Below, piece by piece: positions 56,743-64,000 of a DNA stretch of 64,000 nt. Location of the stretch: contig CAJJDO010000013.1 of NCBI GenBank assembly GCA_905183005.1, forward strand, positions 547,728 through 611,727, given 5' to 3'. The stretch's first letter is position 1; each line of letters opens with the position of its first letter. Below the pieces are notes generated by a model. That model searched no databases. It was not told the DNA's origin and was given only the letters and a program-made list of their open reading frames with translations. This DNA is from Paramecium pentaurelia (Eukaryota; Ciliophora; Oligohymenophorea; Peniculida; Parameciidae). A program made the position numbers and the translations under genes.

Positions 56743-58178
56743 ATGGGAGCTTGCACATCAACAAAAATAAAAAGATACGAGATAAATAGAACTTTAATGC
56801 CTTATAAGTAGAAAAATGTCATTAAAATAGAGTTCATATTGTAGCAGTAATTTGGCCTAAGAATTAACATAATTTATTTGACTTTGACTCCAATTCATAT
56901 TTTGTAAAAGAAATTGAAGTTGATTTTTCATGTATGTTATTTGGAATTATAAGTTTAGCTTAAATAGCAACAGTGGATAAAGAACTAGTGGCAATGACAT
57001 AAAGTGAATGGGCTAGAAATTAGATTGAATTAGTTAATATTACTTTGAATGAATAGGATGCTTATATTAACTGTATATCTCAATAATAAGATCATAAATT
57101 ATGGGCAGTATTGAAATTAGAAAGCAATCAATTTTCATCCATAGATGTATAAATTAAATTATATAATTAGCATAGAGATTTAAAAATTGGAGATGTTATA
57201 AAATTAGGAAGAGTGAAAATGTAATTATTGGAATATGCATTTATGGCACCATGTGATGAGGCTACATAATATTAAGATGAATAAGAAGATGAAATTTAAA
57301 CTATTAATGATGAGTTTAATTGTAGGATTTGCTTTTCAAGTAGAGCCACTGAAACAAATCCTTTGATAAGACCATGTAAATGTGGAGGTTCAGTTAAATA
57401 TATACATTTGGAATGTCTTTAAAGATGGGTTGGAATACAATTAAAAATTAAATAAGGAGAACATTCTATATAGTATCTTTGGAAGAGATTAGATTGTGAA
57501 ATTTGCAAAGCTAAATTTAGAAACACCTATAAATTTTAAGATAAAACATATTCAGTTCTTAAATTGCCTAAACCAAAGTCATCTTATATAACTTTTAAGA
57601 TTACAAATGATGATAAAACAAAAGAGGCTATGATATATGTAGTTGAGATTGGAGAAAAAACAGAATTAAAAATTGTATAATAATATATAATAATTTAATA
57701 GGGTAGAATTCCAGATTGTGATATTAAATTAAGAGACATATCTGTATCAAGAGCACATGCTACTCTTAAATTAATTCCAACTAATAAACATACTCCTGAA
57801 ACTCCAGATTACATAATTAGAATTCAAGATAATAAAAGTAAATTTGGAACTCTTGTTCTAGCCTAAGATTAAGATTTACTTAAAATACCTGAAGAAGGAA
57901 CTTAACCTAATATTTTGTTCTAAACAGGTAGAGTGTTACTTTAATGTACTAAGAAAAAGAAGTAAAATTAAAAGTCAAGTTATAAACATCCTGATAATAT
58001 CACTTTGATATTAAATCAAACAAAATAACAATTTGAATAGTAAGAAGTATAAGAATCATTCGTTACTCATGATGAACTTATGGCTAGTGATATTATTTTA
58101 AATAACTCTTAACCTTTATAATAATAATAATGTATTGGATTTGATGTGAAAGAAGATAGTATTAGTGATGAACGATGA
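56743..58178 (+). CDS. FHA and RING-CH (RINGv) domain protein
   Basis: Starts MGACTSTKIKR, a strong N-myristoylation/palmitoylation context. A globular region follows (HIVAVIWPKNQ, VKEIEVDFSCMLFGIISLAQ). Then comes a C4HC3 RINGv domain: NCRICFSS, PCKCGGSVKYIHLECLQRW, LDCEICKAKF. After a 27-nt intron near 57677-57703 there is an FHA domain: KIGRIPDCDIKLRDISVSRA (phosphothreonine pocket Arg and Ser-Arg), then SKFGTLVL. RINGv implies E2-dependent ubiquitin ligase activity, and FHA implies binding of phosphothreonine targets. The frame does not connect between residue about 10 and HIVAVIWP without a one-base change in an A-rich run (about 56762-56780). This is either a sequence error or a real frameshift. 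Apart from this the gene reads cleanly to TGA. Confidence 0.8.
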
Positions 58179-58342
58179 GACATCATTAATTTTTAATATT
58201 GCTTTGATTTAATATATGAATTTATCTTTATTATAGAAGTGAATATATATATATATATATAAATTCTTTTATAGAAGACAATCATAAATAAATATGGATT
58301 GATGATAATAATGTAGAAATGATATACTACAATTAACATTTA
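58179..58342. other. convergent spacer with TA repeat
   Basis: 164 bp between two stop codons, including a TATATATATATATATA run near 58245-58260. No gene. Confidence 0.5.
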
Positions 58343-59499
58343 TCATGATTATTGTTACTTAAATTATTAATCTTCTTCATCTTCATCTTATTGTTGATTA
58401 TCATCCCCTTCATATAATTGTTGTTTATTATCATCCTATTCTTCTTCTTCTTCATTCTCATCAATTTACTCTTCTCTTTCATATTTATTTTCAGCTTCAT
58501 CATCATCTACGAATAGAGTTGGATCATAAACAAATAGAGCTCTTCCTGTCATTTAAGCACTTCCTGCTGTTTATTTAGCACCTAAGATTAAATTATTAAT
58601 TTAAACCTTTTTTCTTTTATTCTTCTAACTTTTATTTTTCAGCCTCTTGTTTTTTTTTTTCAGCTCTTTCTATTTTCCATTTTTCAAAAACATCCTTTGT
58701 AATTTTTGTTCCTCCTTTTTATAATTTTTAAATTTCCTCATCTATTTCTTCTTCAATATCACCATCAAATTATTATTTCATTTCTTCTTTTCTTCTAAAA
58801 ACATATCCTTAAGGTAAACAATGTTTATAATGACATGTCATACCATTAGGACAAACCCATCTCCACCCATATTTACCTTTTTCTAAAGCATCCAAAAAAA
58901 AATCACAAACTTTTGCTGATGGAATTTAACTATTTAATAGAAATAATGTTAAATACCTTTTATATGTTTTTTCATTGGCTTCAATTACATCTTTTAAAGT
59001 TTTTTCATCCCAAGTTTAACAAGTATCCCATTCATCTGTTAATTATTATCTTTAATCAGTATATAAATCAAGTATTGCTGTCTTTTATTCTAGACTCATA
59101 TCATGAGAGTACATGCATTTCTTACCTTTTTAACAAAGACCTATCTATGTATTTATATTTTACCTTATTTATAATATTCGCATAATATTGATTTTGGATC
59201 AACTTCTTCTTCAGATTCCTCTTCTCTTGCTTGTTCAACAGTTTTATACAAAGATTGAATCAATTTTTCATCTTCTTCCAATTATCTTTCTATTTTCTTC
59301 TTTTCATACTCTTCTGCTTCCAATTTTGACATTGACACACCATTAAATTTCACTTATTAAGCAACTCCTTTACAGAAACTAAAAATTATTTTTATCTCAC
59401 ATACTTTTAAACTTGTTTGCTTTTATTTTTATTTTTAAGTCCAAACGTTCTATCTTGTATTATTTTTTCTTATTTTTTTTTTTCTGCTTTTTTACTCAT
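58343..59499 (-). CDS. ZC3H15/DFRP1-like CCCH zinc finger protein
   Basis: The N terminus MSKKAEKKKQEKIIQDRTFG and GLKNKNKSKQ is nearly identical in pattern to DRG family regulatory protein 1. The first CCCH finger, after a 23-nt intron, is CEYYKQGLCQKGKKCMYSH (C-x7-C-x5-C-x3-H). The second is CDFFLDALEKGKYGWRWVC followed by PNGMTCHYKHCLPQGYV. The DFRP domain follows (GTKITKDVFEKWKMERAEKK) and the tail TGRALFVYDPTLFVDDDEAE is also diagnostic. Introns include 59379-59404 and 58582-58606. In other eukaryotes DFRP1 stabilises the translational GTPase DRG1 on ribosomes. The acidic end is longer than usual. Its ATG is 19 bp from the divergent gene's ATG. Confidence 0.93.
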
Positions 59500-59518
59500 G
59501 AATTAAATTGATTAAAAA
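59500..59518. promoter_or_regulatory. 19-bp divergent spacer
   Basis: The ZC3H15 start codon (minus) and the coiled-coil gene start codon (plus) are separated by 19 bp only. The ZC3H15 start is fixed by the conserved N terminus. Any promoter must lie within one or both coding regions or work without a normal core region. Inferred. Confidence 0.5.
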
Positions 59519-60526
59519 ATGCAAGAAGCATATAGAATCAAAGCATCAAATAAAATTCTTTTAGAAAACAAATTTACACTAAAAAAGAGTTAGCTCTTAG
59601 ATTCGATAAAAATATGGATTTCATAGGTTTAAGAAGAATTAGAGGAATCCATCCTTAAAGATAAATCTGAAGTAATTAATTAGAAAATTAAAATCGTTGC
59701 TCTTCAAAAACAAGTTGATTCAAATAATGATGTTATTCTTGAACAAGAAACTATCATCTAATAGTTAATGCTTAAATTAAAAGAACTAGAAAAACATTAA
59801 TAATTACCTCAAAAATAAAATATTGTAGATTAAGACTTATTATTTGAATTTGAATAAGAATTATCATCACTTAAAACATTATCACATAAACTAAGATAAA
59901 AAGCTAATCGATTATGTAGTTACTTTGTATGTCTACAATTGTATACTGCAGAATTAGGTTTAAAAATACAATAAGATGATTTTGATTATAATCTTCTTTT
60001 AATGCCAAAGATACCAGATCATTCCAGTTTAATTTCTAGTTTATAAGAATCTGAAAAGAATCTTAAATAAAAATTAGAATAACAAGTATATTGGTAAATA
60101 ATAATAGGGATACAAAAGTTCAAGAAATTGAGGCAGAAAATGCTGAATTGAAAAAAGAAAATTAAAATTTAAAAAGATGTATTAAGAGATTCAATATAAC
60201 ATCTAATTTAGATACTTAAAAGCAATAAATTTTAATCTAATAATTATAAGACTAACTAAATGATTAGTAATTGCTTATTTCTGACTAATTTTATAAAATA
60301 AAAGTACTTATTTCATCATATAAAGCAATATGAATAATAAAATTAATGTAAATAATTAAATGATTTTATACTTAAAAAAAGGAAAGTTAAAAATTAATAA
60401 CCTGTTTTCAATTTAGAATTATTTCAGAGAAAACATACTCTTGATGTTTGTAAATCTAGAGAAGAAATCATTCATACTTCTATTGAACCTAGAATACATT
60501 CAAAAACAAATTATTATAAATATTGA
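59519..60526 (+). CDS. coiled-coil protein
   Basis: Starts MQEAYRIKASNKILLENK and continues as near-unbroken coil (QVQEELEESILKDKSEV, TIIQQLMLKLKELEKHQQ, DTKVQEIEAENAELKKEN). A small Cys-containing island lies in the middle (NRLCSYFVCLQLYTAELG) and the C terminus is basic (FILKKRKVKNQQPVFNLELF). An intron of 22 nt with AAG acceptor lies about 60305-60326. A 22-nt intron about 60091-60112 leaves the frame off by one base at a GGG run (60112-60115), so there may be a one-base sequence error there. No family recognised; layout suggests a basal-body or centrosomal coil protein. Confidence 0.6.
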
Positions 60527-60546
60527 TTATTTATTTTATTAAAATA

Positions 60547-61340
60547 ATGAAACCAAAACCAAATTAAGCTTAAGAAGACATCATGATCAAGGACCTTCAA
60601 AGAGTGTTCTAATTAAACGATTTATAGGCAAGAGAAATTCTCAATTAAGCTTAATGGAATTTATAAAAGGCTACGAATTATGTTTTAGACCTTCAAAAAT
60701 CAGGATCTAAGATAGAAGAACAATTCAAAAAATATATTACTAATGGACAATCTGTAATTGATGAAAATGGAATTATATCATTTTGTAAAGATTTAGGAAT
60801 TGATATAATGGACCCTGTAATCCTTTATATTTCCTATATCTTTAAAAGTGAGACGATGGTAAAATCATAATTTAACATTTAAGGGCAATTATACTAAATT
60901 TGACTTTCTTTATGGATTTACATTATTGAAAATATAATCTACATCTGATCTGAAAAGAGAATTAAAACGTCTAAGAGATGAACTTAATAATAATAGAGAA
61001 ATTTTAAAGTCAGTCTATAAATATTGTTTTGATTTTGCTAAAAAGAAAAATAGAAAAGATATTGATCTACCTATTGCCTAAGGATTGTGGGATACCCTTT
61101 TAACAAATACATTTCCAATTATGAAAAAGTTTATGAATTATGTTGGTGTAAGAATAATAATAAATTTAGACTATTGAAGAGAAGGATGTAAAGCCAATAT
61201 CAAGAGACACTTATTATATGGTTTGGGAATTTTGTGTTTAGATTGGTGAAGATTTAGCAAAGTATGATTATAAAACTGGAGCATGGCCCACTTTTATAGA
61301 TGGTTTTTATTTTTATCTGTTTCCTAATCATAAATAATGA
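60547..61340 (+). CDS. DCUN1D: DCN1-like cullin neddylation protein
   Basis: 248 residues after introns 60859-60883 (25 nt, AAG acceptor) and 61148-61169 (22 nt). An N-terminal UBA-like domain (RVFQLNDLQAREILNQAQWN then LQKATNYVLDL) is followed by the PONY/DCUN1 domain: IDENGIISFCKDLGIDIMDP, TMGNYTKFDFLYGFTLL, YKYCFDFAKKKNRKDIDL, LWDTLLTNTFPIMKKF, and DTYYMVWEFCVQIGEDLAKY. The end GAWPTFIDGFYFYL holds the conserved Ala-Trp-Pro and Asp of the cullin-binding DAD patch. DCN1 acts as a co-E3 that promotes transfer of NEDD8 to cullins. The UBA plus PONY order is that of DCUN1D1/2 and yeast Dcn1. It follows the upstream gene after 20 bp. Confidence 0.92.
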
Positions 61341-61461
61341 GCAATTATTTATGATCATATTTTCATTAAATTATTCAAAATTTAACCCTAAATATTTAAG
61401 TGGTATAATAGTAATTGTTCCTTAAAAATTTTTATATTCCAATAAAATCCTAATATTTTTT

Positions 61462-62280
61462 ATGAAAAATATATTACAGCAACCAAGCATCTAATTTGAT
61501 TTATACTAAATAAATTCTTTAATTGGTTCTTAAAAAAGCAATACCTTTGCTTATCAGGACTCAGAAGATTAATAACAGTTTGAAAATTTAGAAACATATA
61601 ATGAGGAAATTAAAAGGCAAAATGTATCTGAACCAATATCAATTGAATTGAAAGAATAGATAAGATCATAGATTTATAAAAACAATATACATCCAAAGGA
61701 TTATATATTTATAATTTGTACTTTTCTTTTACATTAAAATAATGTAAGAATTTTACATATTTTTTTTGAGTTCCTTATAAATTGCTTCACAAAGATTTTC
61801 ACTGAATGATATAACTTTGAAACAAATACTAGAAAGTGCTTTTAAACTGGGAAATGATGAAAATATACAAAAAATTATTAAATATAATAAGTCTTAAGAT
61901 TATAACGAATAATAATTGCAATGCATGGCTGATTTATGGTTATAAGTAAATAAATTTTCATAAGATGGTGAAGAAATTATTAATTATTATGATGCTTTTA
62001 ATTTTTTTGAGTTTGTTTTAAAACAACATTTTCCTAAATTTGATGCATTTTTAAATTTTTTAGTAGTAAACTTTTTTTTTATTTTAAGAAACGATAATAA
62101 GTAACAAGAGTAAGAATAACTTCTGCTATTTATTAACAAATTATATAGTTTTTCTTTTCATACTAAACTAATGAGTATCATAAATATATTTAGAATGAAT
62201 CTCCATTAATATAAGATTTTCTGGATTAAGAGAATTAATAAATAATTAGTACTCAATCTGAAAAAAAAGTAGAAATATGA
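61462..62280 (+). CDS. hypothetical protein, helical, two introns
   Basis: Starts MKNILQQPSIQFDLYQ. Two introns are required: about 61715-61745 (31 nt, GTA..AAG) and about 62066-62091 (26 nt, AAG). The joined frame runs to TGA at 62278-62280. The middle is clearly protein-like: FSLNDITLKQILESAFKLGN, LQCMADLWLQVNKFSQDGEE, NYYDAFNFFEFVLKQHFPKF. The C-terminal part is polar (NESPLIQDFLDQENQQ). No family recognised, and no signal or membrane segment is certain. About 250 residues. Confidence 0.55.
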
Positions 62281-62758
62281 AAGGAAATTAATTTATAAAG
62301 ATTTATTTAAAACTAAAATTTTTATTATCTTCATTTTATCAATAGTAAAGATAATAATTTTATTATTTTTATTACTCAAAAAAATCTTATTTGATTATAA
62401 AGAACTAAATTAATTATGGTTATAAATTATTAAAAAATAATAATGATATATTATTTTATATTTTGGATACTTAGTTTAATATAATTTATTATTCTGATTT
62501 TATTAAAATTACATCATCTATTAAGAGACTCAAATTTAAATTAATTCAATTAATTAATTAAAGATAATACCTTAGTAATGATCATACAAATTAGAGAATA
62601 CTTTTTCAAATAAAATACTTTTACAATAATATAAATGAATTTTGAACCGACTCATAAATACCTTTATGTAAAATCTTAAAAAATAGATATTTTCTTCTTT
62701 TTAGAACAATAATTATGAAAATAAATCAGCATCTACTACAGAATAAATATGATTAATT
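62281..62758. other. convergent intergenic region
   Basis: About 0.5 kb A+T-rich sequence between two 3' ends. No gene or RNA recognised. Confidence 0.5.
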
Positions 62759-63106
62759 TCATTTTTAAGTAGGTTAGATTGGTGATGCATTAGTAGCCTT
62801 TGAAGGACTTCTAAAAGAGGCTGATTGTTATCTATATTTATAGATAATAGTTGGCGTATATCGGCCACTTTTTTTCATTTATTCAATTCGTCTTGCACTA
62901 TTAGTTTAGTTTCTTCTTTCTATTACAAAATCCTTAATTTCATCATGTGTTAATGCACCAATACGGACAATTTTTTTTAAAATAGGACTTTAAGGAACAC
63001 TATGATAGTTTTATTCATCATTGTCTTCAATTTGCTATGAATTTTAGTTTAAAGCAGGTTTGGCTAGCTATGTTATAGGCTTTCTTTTAGAAGTAACACA
63101 TCCCAT
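62759..63106 (-). CDS. small protein with N-myristoylation-type start, 115 aa
   Basis: Uninterrupted 115-residue frame, MGCVTSKRKPITQLAKP..., ending in TGA at 62759-62761. Gly2, Cys3 and the following basic residues form a typical dual-acylation site (as in MGCxxS proteins), so plasma-membrane or ciliary-membrane attachment is likely. The rest is polar and basic with Ser-Pro motifs (HSVPQSPILKKIVRIG, SASFRSPSKA), possible phosphorylation sites. No family recognised. Confidence 0.6.
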
Positions 63107-63505
63107 TTGATTTAATATTTAATATTATTTTTAGAACAATATTGATTTATCATATAAATTGTTGGATAAGGGATCATATAAGTCTATTTATAAATATTAT
63201 CTCTAAAATTATAATTACTAAATCTATCATCATTTTAGATATTACTAGTTAATGATATTTAAAGAAATTAAAATGAATGTCATAACATTCTAATATTATT
63301 TATTAGAAATAATAAGTTCTTATTTGTTTATAGCTTAAAATAAATTAATTATCTAACATAATCATGAACCAATACTCATATATTATTGATGAAAACTAAT
63401 GCTTCAAATGAATATCATTATATATACAAAAATAAAATTTTATTATTCCTTTATTTAAAATATGTGTATTACATTATTGGATTTATTTCTTTTTTTTAGT
63501 TTAAT
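63107..63505. other. divergent intergenic region
   Basis: 0.4 kb A+T-rich spacer between the starts of two genes whose products both begin with MG and a nearby Cys. No element recognised. Confidence 0.5.
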
Positions 63506-64000
63506 ATGGGAAATATATGTAATAGTGAATAAAAGGATGAATTATTAAGTAATTAGCTAAAAAATACATACTTTTCAGAAAATGAAGATCAACCGTATGC
63601 TCCTATTAAGCAAATTGTATCCTATTGAAAATACAATTAGATCTCAAATACTATAGATAGAGAAAATAATTTAGAGATTGGTGTAGGGTTTGATAAAACG
63701 GAAATCATAAATAAAGAAATATGCATTTAACTTTGGTAAGGCTTGTTAGGAAATTCAGAATCTCATAAATAGGGACAGAAGGTTGAATTATAAAAAGCTT
63801 TATATAATATTCATAAAAAAAATCCTGAACGTTTTGAAGAAGTTTTAGAATAAGTTGGAGGAGGATAAATAAGATGGTTCATTTGGAAAACTTTATTATT
63901 CAGTTGTATTAAATATAAACATCAGGCAATGAAAATTAGATAAACAGAAAGATTATCAATAGTAGAAAGAGATGTAAAAAGAACTTTTTATAAGTATATA
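63506..64000 (+). CDS. TBC-domain Rab GTPase-activating protein, 5' part
   Basis: Incomplete: the gene runs off the window. Starts MGNICNSEQKDELL, an N-myristoylation context (Gly2, Cys5). One 24-nt intron at about 63619-63642 joins APIKQI to ISNTIDRENN. From residue about 105 the sequence enters a TBC domain: IRWFIWKTLLF matches the start of motif A, and LSIVERDVKRTF matches the conserved I-x2-D-x2-R-T segment. The catalytic Arg and Gln fingers would lie beyond the window. N-terminal acylation of a TBC protein suggests action at the plasma or ciliary membrane. Confidence 0.8.

Noticed and set aside
1..64000. CRISPR array, prophage, insertion sequence or bacterial operon
   Set aside because: No spaced direct repeats, no transposase or phage genes seen, and the code, introns and gene families are those of a ciliate nucleus.

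Overview
The window is nuclear DNA of a ciliate, most probably the macronuclear genome of a Paramecium species. Four things support this. The sequence is very A+T-rich. In every gene with recognisable homology TAA and TAG must be read as glutamine and only TGA ends the frame. Introns are 19-31 nt, begin GTA and end AG. Genes are packed tightly on both strands. A standard-code ORF search breaks nearly every gene here into meaningless pieces, so the calls below were made by reading with TGA as the only stop and removing short introns where homology or coding character required it.

Layout. 0.3-5 kb: an adenosine-deaminase-like enzyme and two plus-strand proteins of unknown function. 5.06-6.77 kb: a decayed pyruvate kinase. 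6.8-14.7 kb, minus strand: an unknown protein, a CTD-type phosphatase and a very large cysteine-rich membrane protein. 18.5-27.3 kb: an OSCA/TMEM63-type channel, the ribosome-assembly factor BRX1, an ankyrin-PH-pseudokinase and two unknowns. 27.3-29.1 kb is a gene-poor gap. 29.1-35.8 kb: tRNA-Thr, a WNK kinase, a two-cNBD protein and an NME7-like nucleoside diphosphate kinase. 35.86-44.9 kb: the CCR4-NOT scaffold NOT1, the coactivator PC4 and a MORN-repeat protein. 45.2-49.5 kb: a RasGAP+VPS9 protein and a B-box protein. 50-64 kb: mostly small genes, including an RG-rich RNA-binding-like protein, an FHA-RINGv protein, ZC3H15/DFRP1, a DCN1-like neddylation factor, and the first part of a TBC Rab-GAP cut by the window end.

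Three single N bases (16483, 43715, 50512) each sit between two identical 1.13-1.18 kb copies. These look like contig ends that overlap but were not merged. The corresponding genes therefore appear once whole and once truncated, and the window is about 3.5 kb longer than the real locus.

There is no operon-like pathway. The content is eukaryotic housekeeping: mRNA decay and transcription, translation and ribosome assembly, Rab/Ras traffic, cilium-associated proteins and signalling. The most striking property is compaction. PC4 and NOT1 overlap by four bases (ATGA). Two divergent gene pairs have start codons only 28 and 19 bp apart. One convergent pair overlaps at the stop codons. Several tandem genes are 16-29 bp apart. 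I saw no CRISPR array, no intact transposon and no viral gene.
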